Assembly (NCBI GenBank): GCA_020638155.1
Contig: JACKJB010000004.1
Location: forward strand, 142,810 to 206,809
Direction of reading: 5' to 3'
Origin: Rhodospirillales bacterium
GTDB lineage: Bacteria; Pseudomonadota; Alphaproteobacteria; Micavibrionales; Micavibrionaceae
DNA length: 64,000 bases
This document shows, piece after piece, positions 1 through 7,282 of this stretch. Position 1 is the stretch's first letter, and the number at the start of each line of letters is the position of its first letter. The position numbers were made by a program, and so were the translations under genes. Below the pieces are notes generated by a model. That model was not told where the DNA came from. It did not search any database and saw only the letters and a program-made list of their open reading frames with translations.

Positions 1-121
1 TCGGCCCTATTTTGTTTGCTAACTCTTGTGTAATTCCCATATACGTACTCAGAAAAATTAGTAAAACAGCTAAGCCACAAGCCACAAGCCAGAATTTTCT
101 ACTTTTCAATTTAATCTTCAT
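1..121 (-). CDS. Partial membrane-anchored protein, N-terminal 40 residues
   Basis: An open frame on the minus strand starts at an ATG (119-121) and runs off the left edge. A GGGGAGAGG run directly upstream (122-130) fits a ribosome binding site, and a TATAAT hexamer lies at 158-163 on the same strand. The visible protein starts with basic residues (MKIKLKSRKFW) and continues into one hydrophobic stretch of about 17 residues (WLVACGLAVLLIFLSTY), as in a signal anchor or a small membrane protein. The family cannot be recognised from this fragment. The start signals are good, so it is probably a real gene. Confidence 0.5.
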   Translation of the reverse strand, partial: MKIKLKSRKFWLVACGLAVLLIFLSTYMGITQELANKIGP

Positions 122-211
122 CCTCTCCCCACAATCCGGTTGGTTTCACATTCCCGGATTATACCGTGCCCCGATAAAAAAGATTTATCTAAAATTTTAC
201 GCATATTTTAG

Positions 212-227
212 TTAACATCCGTTTAAC
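212..227. promoter_or_regulatory. CtrA-type binding box TTAA-N7-TTAAC
   Basis: The sequence TTAA (212-215), seven bases, then TTAAC (223-227) matches the full CtrA consensus of alphaproteobacteria exactly. It lies about 50 bp upstream of the TATAAT of the left-edge gene (minus strand) and about 30 bp upstream of a plus-strand -35 element. Which transcript it controls is not clear. CtrA use fits the divK, pleD and podJ-like genes found in this window. Confidence 0.5.
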
Positions 228-256
228 CAAATCGCGTCTGGGTTGTGTCGCGATCC

Positions 257-285
257 TTGCCGAACAACCCCGTCTTTGCTACAAT
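257..285 (+). promoter_or_regulatory. Candidate sigma-70 promoter
   Basis: TTGCCG (257-262), a 17-bp spacer, and TACAAT (280-285) form a good housekeeping promoter. The predicted start near 292 lies only a few bases before a terminator hairpin at 299-313, so the transcript would be very short unless termination is conditional. The 7-bp inverted repeat GGGTTGT (240-246)/ACAACCC (264-270) overlaps the -35 region and could be an operator. Confidence 0.35.
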
Positions 286-298
286 GGCTTTTAACAAA

Positions 299-320
299 GC
301 GCACTCCGTGCGCCTTTTTT
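299..320 (+). terminator. Intrinsic terminator
   Basis: GCGCAC (299-304), loop TCC, GTGCGC (308-313), then C and six T. It is a compact stem with a U-run on the plus strand. No plus-strand gene ends here inside the window. Confidence 0.6.
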
Positions 321-379
321 ATGGGTGGAATTTATACGGCTCGTTGCCGCTGCGGATAATTGCTGTTTGCTGCTTCGGG

Positions 380-400
380 CTGGACTAAGTCCAGTTTTTT
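380..400 (+). terminator. Terminator-like palindrome CTGGAC-TAA-GTCCAG with T-run
   Basis: CTGGACTAAGTCCAG (380-394) is a perfect palindrome around a three-base loop and is followed by TTTTTT. The half-site CTGGACTAA recurs twice within the next 75 bp (about 431 and 447), so this may be a decayed repeat and not a working terminator. Confidence 0.4.
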
Positions 401-495
401 ACCGTTATCGTTCAACGCCTTGCCGGATAACTGGACTAACCCGAACTGGACTAAGTTTGCTTTTCGAATGCTGCCGCACGCGCTACGCGCTTCCT

Positions 496-515
496 CCTTC
501 GCCAAGGCTACGGCG
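496..515 (+). repeat. Dispersed short repeat, copy 1
   Basis: CCTTCGCCAAGGCTACGGCG is an imperfect palindrome. A second copy with two differences lies in inverse orientation at 32809-32828. Confidence 0.7.
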
Positions 516-631
516 GACAGGCCGCGGCGGGGCCACGCGATCGTATCGGCCAGGTGCACCGTATCCAGGTTGCTGGTAAAATAATATGTGTCATCTCCGC
601 CGCTGTAATGGATTAAGCATTTTAGGAGAAA

Positions 632-708
632 TGGTAGCGAGGGAGGGACTCGAACCCCCGACACAAGGATTATGATTCCTCTGCTCTAACCAGCTGAGCT
701 ACCCCGCC
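632..708 (-). tRNA. tRNA-Met (CAT), elongator type
   Basis: The minus strand folds into a full cloverleaf: acceptor GGCGGGG/CCTCGCT, D arm with GCTCAGCTGGTTAGAGC, anticodon stem GAGGA/TCCTT around loop ATCATAA with anticodon CAT, T arm with GGTTCGAGTCC, discriminator A and an encoded CCA (632-634). The first pair is G-U and not the C-A mismatch of initiator tRNA, and the anticodon stem lacks three consecutive G-C pairs, so this is the elongator form. A tRNA-Ile modified with lysidine also carries CAT, but the body matches the usual alphaproteobacterial elongator Met. Confidence 0.93.
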
Positions 709-783
709 ACAGGGTGTCGTTAAAAACGAAGCCGTTTTATCGCTTTTTTTGGGGGGCTTTGTCAAGTCCGAACGAACAAGGGC

Positions 784-1929
784 TTAGGCCGCCAGCTGTA
801 GAGCGCTGTTTTCCGTGGCGTAAATCCAGCCGCCGCCCAGCACCCGGCCGCCGTCATAACACACAGCCGCCTGTCCCGGCGCGATGCCGTATTGCGCCGT
901 ATTAAGGCGGAGCAGGGCCGTGCCGTCTTCGCGGCGCTCCAGCGTGGCCGTGTCGGGACGGGAGACGGAGCGCAGCTTGACGTTGACCGGGCCGCTGTGA
1001 TCGCCCAGCCAGTTACAATCCTTAATATAAACCACATCCCGCGCCAGCGCTTCTTTCGGGCCGACGATCACGCGGTTTTGCGCCGGTTCAAGCGCGACAA
1101 CGTAAAACGGGTTGTTCTCCGCGTCATGCCCGCCGCCGATCCCCAGCCCTTTGCGCTGGCCGATCGTGTAATTGATAATGCCGCTATGTGCGCCCAGGAC
1201 GCGCCCGTCTATATGCATAATCTCGCCGGGGATTTCAGCCTCCGGGCGCAGCTTTTTGACGACCTTGGTGTAATCGCCGCCCGGCACGAAGCAGATATCC
1301 TGGCTGTCGGGTTTATCCGCATTCAGTAGGCCGAGCCGCTGCGCATGCTGCCTTGTGATGTCCTTGTCCCAGCCGCCGAGCGGGAAGCGCAGGAAATCAA
1401 GCTGTTCCTGTGTGGTGGCGAACAGGAAATAGCTCTGATCCTTGCCGGTATCGACCGCGCGGTGCAGCTCGGCCTGCCCGTCGTTATTCACGAGCCGCTG
1501 GATATAATGCCCGGTCGCCATACAGTCTGCGCCCAGATCGTGCGCGACTTTGAGCAAATCGCGGAACTTGACGGTCTGGTTACAACGCACACAAGGGATC
1601 GGCGTTTGCCCTTTTAAATAGCTGTCGGCGAACTCCTCGATCACCGCGTCACGGAAATTGCTCTCATAATCCAGAACATAGTGCGGAAAGCCGCGCTCTT
1701 CGGCGACGCGGCGCGCATCGTAAATATCCTGCCCGGCGCAGCATGCGCCTTTTTTCGCCAGCGCCTGCCCGTGATCGTAGAGCTGGAGCGTGACCCCGAC
1801 CACATCATAGCCCTGCTCATGCAAAAGTGCCGCCGTCACCGAGGAATCAACCCCGCCGGACATCGCGACAACGACCCGCGTTTCCGCCGGGGCCTTTGCA
1901 AATCCAAGACTGTTAACGTTCTGTGTCAT
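784..1929 (-). CDS. mnmA: tRNA-specific 2-thiouridylase MnmA
   Basis: A 381-residue cytoplasmic enzyme that thiolates U34 in the wobble position of tRNA for Glu, Gln and Lys, using ATP and sulfur relayed from a cysteine desulfurase. The PP-loop AMSGGVDSS appears at about residues 23-31. The CVRCNQTVKF segment carries the first catalytic cysteine and DICFVPGGDY the second. The length is normal for the family. The gene ends about 75 bp before tRNA-Met on the same strand; the gap contains the small inverted repeat AAAACG/CGTTTT, at best a weak terminator. A desulfurase gene lies 1.2 kb away. The assignment is firm. Confidence 0.97.
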   Translation of the reverse strand: MTQNVNSLGFAKAPAETRVVVAMSGGVDSSVTAALLHEQGYDVVGVTLQLYDHGQALAKKGACCAGQDIYDARRVAEERGFPHYVLDYESNFRDAVIEEFADSYLKGQTPIPCVRCNQTVKFRDLLKVAHDLGADCMATGHYIQRLVNNDGQAELHRAVDTGKDQSYFLFATTQEQLDFLRFPLGGWDKDITRQHAQRLGLLNADKPDSQDICFVPGGDYTKVVKKLRPEAEIPGEIMHIDGRVLGAHSGIINYTIGQRKGLGIGGGHDAENNPFYVVALEPAQNRVIVGPKEALARDVVYIKDCNWLGDHSGPVNVKLRSVSRPDTATLERREDGTALLRLNTAQYGIAPGQAAVCYDGGRVLGGGWIYATENSALQLAA

Positions 1930-2025
1930 GGCCGGGACTATACAGGATAGTTACTGTAAAATGCACTATCTTTTTTGCATAATTTTATTGACTTTTCCAG
2001 AATATAGCGGTAAAAGAACCCGCAA

Positions 2026-2724
2026 ATGACACATGACGCGCAAGATTTTAACACTCACGCATCGTCGTCTGCCCCAGACGATAAAAATCATGACGATAAG
2101 AAATATGGTGTGGCTGTTTTCGGCGCTTCCAGCATGATGTTTGATCCCGGACATGAACAAGACGCGATCGCGGTCGGCAAAGGCCTGGCCCGCAACGGTG
2201 ACTTATTGATTTATGGCGGCGGCAGCCGCGGCCTGATGGGGGTTGTCTCAGAAACGGCCATCAGGGAAGGCGGCGAAATTCGCGGCTATATGATGGAATG
2301 CTTCACCGAAGCCGTTCAATATCCGCAAAAAGACTACGAATTAATGTGCAAGACCATTGCCGAGCGCAAACAAAAGATGCTGCTCGATGCAGATGCGTAT
2401 ATTGCGCTGGGTGGCGGCTTTGGAACACTGGATGAAATCCTCGAAGCGGGGGTAGAGCAATATCTCGGCGGCTATGTCGAGCCGCCGGTTAAAATGAAGC
2501 CGATTATCCTGGTGAACCGTAACGGTATCTACGATCCGTTTATGGCGCAGCTTGATAAGTTTATTGAAGAAGGTGCCGCCAAGGCTGCGGTCAAAGATTT
2601 CTTTATCCTCGTCAACAACGGCGAAGAAGCCATCGACATGTTGGAACAGCTGAAAAAGCAACCGGGCAAACCGGCTGTCGCTGTCGGCAATGTGCAGACC
2701 CCGCCACCGGCAAAGCCGAACTGA
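2026..2724 (+). CDS. LOG family protein (TIGR00730, Rossmann fold)
   Basis: A 232-residue protein of the LOG / lysine-decarboxylase-like family. Known members cleave nucleoside 5'-monophosphates such as cytokinin ribotides to free base and ribose phosphate. The nucleotide-binding GGGSRGLMG lies near residue 65, and the family signature (normally PGGxGTxxE) reads LGGGFGTLDE near residues 128-137, keeping GGxGT and E. The first 25 residues are Asp/Ser-rich and not conserved, so the true start may be later. A TTGACT (1988) and TAAAAG (2011) pair would give a nearly leaderless mRNA. It converges on the ferredoxin gene with a 1-bp gap. The substrate is unknown. Confidence 0.85.
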   Translation: MTHDAQDFNTHASSSAPDDKNHDDKKYGVAVFGASSMMFDPGHEQDAIAVGKGLARNGDLLIYGGGSRGLMGVVSETAIREGGEIRGYMMECFTEAVQYPQKDYELMCKTIAERKQKMLLDADAYIALGGGFGTLDEILEAGVEQYLGGYVEPPVKMKPIILVNRNGIYDPFMAQLDKFIEEGAAKAAVKDFFILVNNGEEAIDMLEQLKKQPGKPAVAVGNVQTPPPAKPN

Positions 2725-2725
2725 A

Positions 2726-3076
2726 CTAAGCCGCTTTCGCCCAGGCGGAAATATCCGTGCCGGGCAGGGCTACGACAAGACCATCCAACTCATCCGTGAT
2801 GAGAATCTGGCAGGACAGGCGGGAATAATCGCCGACCTCGAACGCCAGATCCAGCATATCTTCCTCTTCATCAGAGCGCGCCCCGTTCGGCAGGCATTTA
2901 TCCCACCAGTCCGGATGAACATAAACATGGCAGGTCGCGCAGGCCATACAGCCGCCGCACACGCCTTCAATTTCCTTGATATCGCTTTTTTGCGCGATTT
3001 CCATCAGCGAAAGCCCTGTGGGCGCTTCAATTTCACGACGTTCCTGATTGGGAAAAACAAAAGTGACGATGGGCAT
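2726..3076 (-). CDS. fdx: 2Fe-2S ferredoxin, adrenodoxin/ISC type
   Basis: A small electron carrier of about 116 residues. Cysteines at 40, 46, 49 (GVCGGCMACATCHVYV) and about 89 (RLSCQI) follow the adrenodoxin-type C-x5-C-x2-C...C pattern; one extra Cys lies at 43. An upstream in-frame GTG at 3083-3085 is possible, but the ATG at 3074-3076 gives the usual MPIVTFV beginning. It is the last gene of the run iscR-iscS-fdx, which supports a role in iron-sulfur cluster assembly. Known members give electrons to the scaffold complex or to cytochrome P450 systems. Confidence 0.9.
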   Translation of the reverse strand: MPIVTFVFPNQERREIEAPTGLSLMEIAQKSDIKEIEGVCGGCMACATCHVYVHPDWWDKCLPNGARSDEEEDMLDLAFEVGDYSRLSCQILITDELDGLVVALPGTDISAWAKAA

Positions 3077-3157
3077 GACACACACTCCGTTAAACAGTTA
3101 CTTATATATAAGGCATTCATAACGTTTTGCTAAAGTGCTGTCCAGCCCTGCATACTG

Positions 3158-4288
3158 CTATGCGGACTCTTTTTCGCTTTGCGGCAGCAAGCGCCGGACC
3201 ATGGCGGTCCAGTGATCGATAAACGCGTCAATATCTGACTCTTTTGTGTTCCAGCCCGATGAGATCCGCAGCGTACTGGTGGCTTCTTCTTCACTGGCGC
3301 CCATTGCCTGTAAAACCCGGCTGGGTTTGAATGTCCCGCTGGAGCAGGCGGAGCCGCTGGAAATCGCAATCCCGGCAAGATCGAGAGTCATCAGCTGCGT
3401 TTGCGCCGGTAATCCCGGCATGCACAGTGCTGTGGTATTGGCGGTGCGCGGTGCGCCTTCGCCGAAAATTTTACAGCCCGGCGCGGCCTCTTTAAGCGCC
3501 CGTTCCATTTTTTCACGCCAGACGCCGAGCTGCTGGTAATGCGCCATATCGGCGATAGCCAGTTCTGCCGCTTTACCGAACCCGGCAATCCCGGCGACAT
3601 TTTCTGTCCCGGCGCGCTGGCGTTTTTCCTGTCCGCCGCCATGCATGAACGCAACGGACGGCGTGCCCGGGGCGCAGATCAAAGCGCCAACTCCCTGCGG
3701 GCCGGCCATCTTGTGCGCGGATAAACTCATAAAATCGGCATACAGGCCGGGAAAATCGATTTTAATGCGTCCTGCGGCCTGCACGGCATCGCTATGGATA
3801 AAGACATCCCGGTGCTTGGCTTTGGCCAGTTTCGCAAGCTTGGCCACGGGCTGGATCACCCCGGTTTCATTATTGACCAGCATAATCGAAATCAATGCCG
3901 GGGCGGGGCCGGTCTCCAGCATCTTTTCAAATGCATCAATGTTGATGAGCCCGTCCTGATCGACGGGGATAAGCTCCAGATCGACCGGGCAATTACAGAT
4001 CGCGTTATGCTCGGTAGCGCCGATCAGGATGCGCCGGCCCGCAAAATGTTTAAGCACCGCGTTATTGGATTCTGTCGCCCCGCTGGTAAAGGTGACCTGG
4101 TTCGCGTGAACACCGGCAAGGGCGGCGACCTGTTCCCGCGCCGTTTCAACGCGGCTGCGGGCCCGGCGGCCGTAAGCATGAACGGCGGACGCGTTACCGA
4201 CATCGCCGAAGGCCTCCGCCATCACATCATAGACGGCAGGCTTTAAAGGTGTTGTTGCGTTATAATCCAGATAAACGGCATCCGCCAT
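3158..4288 (-). CDS. iscS: Cysteine desulfurase, IscS/NifS type (group I)
   Basis: A 376-residue PLP enzyme that removes sulfur from cysteine as an enzyme-bound persulfide for cluster assembly and tRNA thiolation. The PLP lysine is K193 in SLSAHKMAGPQG. The catalytic Cys is C315 in SSGSACSSG, on the longer flexible loop typical of group I enzymes. The N-terminal AVYLDYNATTPL is a family hallmark. It starts 45 bp after the IscR-like gene on the same strand and is followed 81 bp later by ferredoxin. No scaffold gene (iscU, sufB) is next to it, so partners must lie elsewhere. Confidence 0.95.
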   Translation of the reverse strand: MADAVYLDYNATTPLKPAVYDVMAEAFGDVGNASAVHAYGRRARSRVETAREQVAALAGVHANQVTFTSGATESNNAVLKHFAGRRILIGATEHNAICNCPVDLELIPVDQDGLINIDAFEKMLETGPAPALISIMLVNNETGVIQPVAKLAKLAKAKHRDVFIHSDAVQAAGRIKIDFPGLYADFMSLSAHKMAGPQGVGALICAPGTPSVAFMHGGGQEKRQRAGTENVAGIAGFGKAAELAIADMAHYQQLGVWREKMERALKEAAPGCKIFGEGAPRTANTTALCMPGLPAQTQLMTLDLAGIAISSGSACSSGTFKPSRVLQAMGASEEEATSTLRISSGWNTKESDIDAFIDHWTAMVRRLLPQSEKESA

Positions 4289-4333
4289 GAATCGCTCCGA
4301 CAGAAAAATTAAAACGATTCACTATATTGCCTG

Positions 4334-4789
4334 TCAGGCAAGTGTTTCAAACAATTTATTCATTGCCGGATGATCCTGAAGCCGTTCTTTGGTGACGTCC
4401 TCCAGGGAAACATGTTTCATGCTAATATAAAGGATCTCGCCGATCTGCGACCACAGCATATTGGTTTGCTTGTTGGTTTGTGCAGTATCTTTGGTGCTCC
4501 GTTTTGCCGGAACGCAATCTTCTGCAGAATCCAGGATATCGGCGATGTGGATGTCATTGGCTGGTTTTGCCAGCAGGTAACCGCCGCCCGGACCGCGATA
4601 GCTTTTGACCAGGCCGTTCTTGCGCAGGCCTGCAAAAAGCTGTTCGAGATAGGAAAGAGAAATATTGCCGGACTGGGCGATTTCGACAAGCGGCACCGGT
4701 TGCTTTTCCCCTCTTAAGGATAGTTCCACCATAGCCATTACCGCATAACGCCCGCGGGTCGTCAGTTTGAGTTTTTTATCGTTTTTCAT
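4334..4789 (-). CDS. iscR: Rrf2-family regulator, IscR-like, with degenerate cluster site
   Basis: A 151-residue winged-helix protein. The N-terminal TTRGRYAVMAMVEL and the wing segment GPGGGYLLAKP are typical of IscR, which represses its operon when it carries a 2Fe-2S cluster. Known IscR binds the cluster with Cys92, Cys98, Cys104 and His107. Here C92 is kept (EDCVPAKR), but the rest of the loop is KRSTKDTAQTNKQTNMLW, with no other Cys and Asn in place of His; it is the only Cys in the protein. The protein may act without a cluster or with a different ligand set. Position first in the operon supports a regulator of iscS-fdx. Confidence 0.9.
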   Translation of the reverse strand: MKNDKKLKLTTRGRYAVMAMVELSLRGEKQPVPLVEIAQSGNISLSYLEQLFAGLRKNGLVKSYRGPGGGYLLAKPANDIHIADILDSAEDCVPAKRSTKDTAQTNKQTNMLWSQIGEILYISMKHVSLEDVTKERLQDHPAMNKLFETLA

Positions 4790-4850
4790 GATTACTCTAT
4801 ATTGTACTTTTTAGTTCGTTTACTCGTGCACTCTTTTTACGTGGGGGAGT

Positions 4851-4878
4851 TGTATATCAGGTTCATCTGATATTGCAA
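4851..4878 (-). promoter_or_regulatory. iscR promoter with overlapping operator dyad
   Basis: On the minus strand TTGCAA (4873-4878), a 16-bp spacer and TATACA (4851-4856) form a promoter about 60 bp upstream of the iscR ATG. The perfect inverted repeat ATATCAG (4854-4860) / CTGATAT (4867-4873), with a six-base centre, fills the space between -35 and -10 and touches both. This is where a repressor would act; autoregulation by the IscR-like protein is an inference. Confidence 0.5.
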
Positions 4879-5006
4879 GCTTCTTTTATGACAACGATAG
4901 CGTGTGTTTCAGGGGGCCGGATGTTCCTGTTGACAGTGTTTCGGTGCCAGAAAATTTTCGATTTGGGCAATTATCCACAATCACATCAAGGCGTTATGAT
5001 AAATTC

Positions 5007-5036
5007 TTGAATTTTCGAGCGCGGATTTGCTATACA
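5007..5036 (+). promoter_or_regulatory. Candidate promoter of the alpha/beta hydrolase gene
   Basis: TTGAAT (5007-5012), an 18-bp spacer and TATACA (5031-5036). The predicted start near 5043 gives a leader of about 90 bases before the ATG at 5134. Confidence 0.45.
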
Positions 5037-5133
5037 GGGACGTTAGCCGGATTTAGGGGTAAATCGATGCGCGCATAGGTGAGTTTACCAAAACGCATAA
5101 CGGCTTAAAAATATAAATAACAAGTGGGAACAG

Positions 5134-5808
5134 ATGCCAGAGATCATTTTTAATGGCCCCGCCGGCCGCCTTGAAGGCCGGTACACACACTCGAAAATAC
5201 CAAACGCGCCGCTTGCGATCGTCCTGCACCCGAATCCGGAACATGGCGGGACGATGAATAACAAAATCAACTACCATATGTTCCAGACCTTTGTCGAACG
5301 TGGCTTCTCAACATTGCGCTTTAACTTCCGCGGTGTCGGCCGCAGCCAGGGCGTCTTTGATAAAGGCGAAGGCGAGCTGAGCGATGCCGCTGCCGCGCTC
5401 GACTGGATGCAGGAATTAAACCCGAACGCGCCCTATAGCTGGGTCGGCGGGTTTTCTTTCGGGTCATGGATCGGGATGCAGCTATTGATGCGCCGTCCTG
5501 AAATTCGCGGCTTCATCTCAATCGCCCCGCCGGCGAATCTATATGATTTCAGCTTTCTTGCGCCGTGCCCGACATCGGGTCTTATCCTGCAAGGCGGCCG
5601 CGATGATATCGTGCCGGAGCCGCATGTCGAAAAGCTGGTGCAAAAGCTGCGCATGCAAAAAGGCATTGAGATCGACTATCGTGTAATGGATGGTGCGAAC
5701 CACTTCTTTAATGATGATGTGGAAGAGCTTTGCGGGCACATGCACGATCACATGAATCGCCATGGCGGCGGACGCGAAGTCCCGGCCGGATTAATCAAAG
5801 CGGCATAA
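5134..5808 (+). CDS. Alpha/beta hydrolase
   Basis: A 224-residue hydrolase with the nucleophile elbow GGFSFGS (Ser at about 108), an acid residue in GGRDDIVPEPH and a catalytic His in GANHFF, in the order of an alpha/beta fold. The early motif LHPNPEHGG would form the oxyanion-hole region. The substrate is unknown; it resembles short serine hydrolases often encoded next to Rrf2 and cysteine desulfurase genes in alphaproteobacteria (from memory). It is divergent from iscR and is followed by a strong hairpin at 5821-5841. Confidence 0.85.
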   Translation: MPEIIFNGPAGRLEGRYTHSKIPNAPLAIVLHPNPEHGGTMNNKINYHMFQTFVERGFSTLRFNFRGVGRSQGVFDKGEGELSDAAAALDWMQELNPNAPYSWVGGFSFGSWIGMQLLMRRPEIRGFISIAPPANLYDFSFLAPCPTSGLILQGGRDDIVPEPHVEKLVQKLRMQKGIEIDYRVMDGANHFFNDDVEELCGHMHDHMNRHGGGREVPAGLIKAA

Positions 5809-5820
5809 TCTTAAGACCGG

Positions 5821-5850
5821 CGGCGGCCCCATAGGCCGCCGACTTGTTTT
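5821..5850 (+). terminator. Intrinsic terminator after the hydrolase gene
   Basis: CGGCGGCC (5821-5828), loop CCATA, GGCCGCCG (5834-5841), followed by ACTTGTTTT. It is a perfect 8-bp GC stem with a short T-run. Confidence 0.6.
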
Positions 5851-5908
5851 CGGCGGGGTTTGCGGCTACGCTTGATCGCTCTTAAGTCCTGCTGTTTTAT
5901 AGTGCGCG

Positions 5909-7282
5909 ATGCTGTTTAATTCTTACATTTATTTCCTGCTGTTTTTACCGCTGGTCTGTATCGGCTATTTCCTGCTGGCGCGGCGTCATGCGTTTGCGGC
6001 CAAATCTTTGCTGGTACTGGCGTCTCTGTTTTTCTACGGCTGGTGGGATGTTTCGTACCTGCCGCTGATTATCGGGTCCTGTATCTTCAATTACATGACC
6101 GGGCGCAGCTTAATGCGCGGCCCCGGACGCAAGCTGTTATTGCTGCTCGGGATTGGCGTTAATATCGGGCTGCTGGGCTACTTTAAATATGCCGACTTCC
6201 TGCTTGAAAATATCATGATCCTGACCGGGCAGGCGCATGGTGCGCTGCATATCGTCCTGCCGCTGGCGATTTCCTTTTTCACCTTCCAGCAAATCGCTTA
6301 TCTGGTCGATTGTTATAAAAAGCAGGCCAAAGAATATGACTTCATTAATTACATGGTCTTCGTCTGTTTCTTCCCGCAGCTGATCGCCGGGCCGATCGTG
6401 CATCACAGTGAAATGATGCCGCAGTTCGAAGATCCGAAAAACAGGGCGGTGAACCCGCTGAATATCGCGCTGGGCCTGCTGCTGTTCGCGATCGGGTTTT
6501 TCAAAAAAGTCGTACTCGCCGACAGCTATGCCGTCTGGGCCGGCGCCGGGTTTGCCGATCCGTCTTCGCTCGGGATGCTGGCGGCATGGGGGACCTCGCT
6601 GTCTTATACGCTGCAGCTCTATTTTGATTTTTCCGGCTATACCGATATGGCGATCGGTTCTGCCTTGCTGCTGAATATCCGCCTGCCGTTTAACTTTAAT
6701 TCACCGTACAAGGCGGTCTCGATCCAGGATTTCTGGCGCCGCTGGCATATGACGCTCAGCCGTTTTTTGCGCGATTACCTTTACATCCCGCTCGGCGGCA
6801 GCCGCGCCGGGAAGGCGCGTGTCCTTTTTAACCTGTTCGTTACCTTCCTGCTCGGCGGGTTATGGCACGGGGCGGCATGGACGTTTGTGATCTGGGGCGC
6901 GCTGCACGGCGCGGCGATGGCGCTGCACCGCCTGTGGAGCCAGGCCGGGTTGACGCTGCCGAAACTTCCGGCGCTGGTACTGACCTTTTTGTTTGTGAAT
7001 GCCGCCTGGGTCGTTTTCCGCGCCGAAACCATGGGCGATGCGCTGCATCTATATAAAGCGATGCTGGATGTTGCCGATATCGGCAGGATCAATATACTCT
7101 GGGCCGCCGCCCTGCTAACCGGGCTTGGGGCCGTTTGGGCGATCCCGAACAGTAACCGGGTGCGGGATCATGCGCCCTTATCGCCGGTGCTGTGCGGCGG
7201 GGCCGCCGGAATTTTGTTGTTTGTTGCCATCCTTGTGTTGGAGATCAGGAAGACCAGTGAATTTCTCTATTTCCAGTTCTGA
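5909..7282 (+). CDS. MBOAT acyltransferase, AlgI/DltB-like
   Basis: A 457-residue integral membrane protein. It starts MLFNSYIYFLLFLPL, the usual beginning of AlgI-type proteins. The core FWRRWHMTLSRFLRDYLYIP and the later GGLWHGAAWTFVIWG carry the conserved MBOAT residues, with the active-site His at about 320. These proteins pass acyl groups (usually acetyl) across the inner membrane to a partner that decorates an exported polysaccharide. The next gene overlaps its end by 26 bp and encodes an SGNH-like protein, the expected periplasmic partner. No alginate genes are nearby, so the acceptor polymer is unknown. Confidence 0.92.
   Translation: MLFNSYIYFLLFLPLVCIGYFLLARRHAFAAKSLLVLASLFFYGWWDVSYLPLIIGSCIFNYMTGRSLMRGPGRKLLLLLGIGVNIGLLGYFKYADFLLENIMILTGQAHGALHIVLPLAISFFTFQQIAYLVDCYKKQAKEYDFINYMVFVCFFPQLIAGPIVHHSEMMPQFEDPKNRAVNPLNIALGLLLFAIGFFKKVVLADSYAVWAGAGFADPSSLGMLAAWGTSLSYTLQLYFDFSGYTDMAIGSALLLNIRLPFNFNSPYKAVSIQDFWRRWHMTLSRFLRDYLYIPLGGSRAGKARVLFNLFVTFLLGGLWHGAAWTFVIWGALHGAAMALHRLWSQAGLTLPKLPALVLTFLFVNAAWVVFRAETMGDALHLYKAMLDVADIGRINILWAAALLTGLGAVWAIPNSNRVRDHAPLSPVLCGGAAGILLFVAILVLEIRKTSEFLYFQF

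Larger units (their letters stand above)
122..631. other. Non-coding spacer with CtrA box, orphan promoter/terminator and short repeats
   Basis: No convincing gene lies between the left-edge fragment and tRNA-Met. The stretch holds the fragment's promoter, a CtrA-type box (212-227), a promoter-like pair (257-285) followed by a terminator hairpin (299-320), three copies of CTGGACTAA (from about 380, 431 and 447) and an imperfect palindrome (496-515) that recurs at 32809-32828. Short open frames here have no start signals and look like chance. Confidence 0.6.
4790..5133. other. Divergent intergenic region: iscR promoter and hydrolase promoter
   Basis: This 344-bp stretch has no gene. It carries the iscR promoter with a dyad on the minus strand (4851-4878) and a promoter for the hydrolase on the plus strand (5007-5036). 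A further TTGACA at 4930-4935 lacks a convincing -10. Confidence 0.6.

Noticed and set aside
12..215. Plus-strand 67-residue open frame at the left edge
   Set aside because: It has no ribosome binding site and lies opposite a minus-strand frame that has a good site, a -10 element and a membrane-anchor start.
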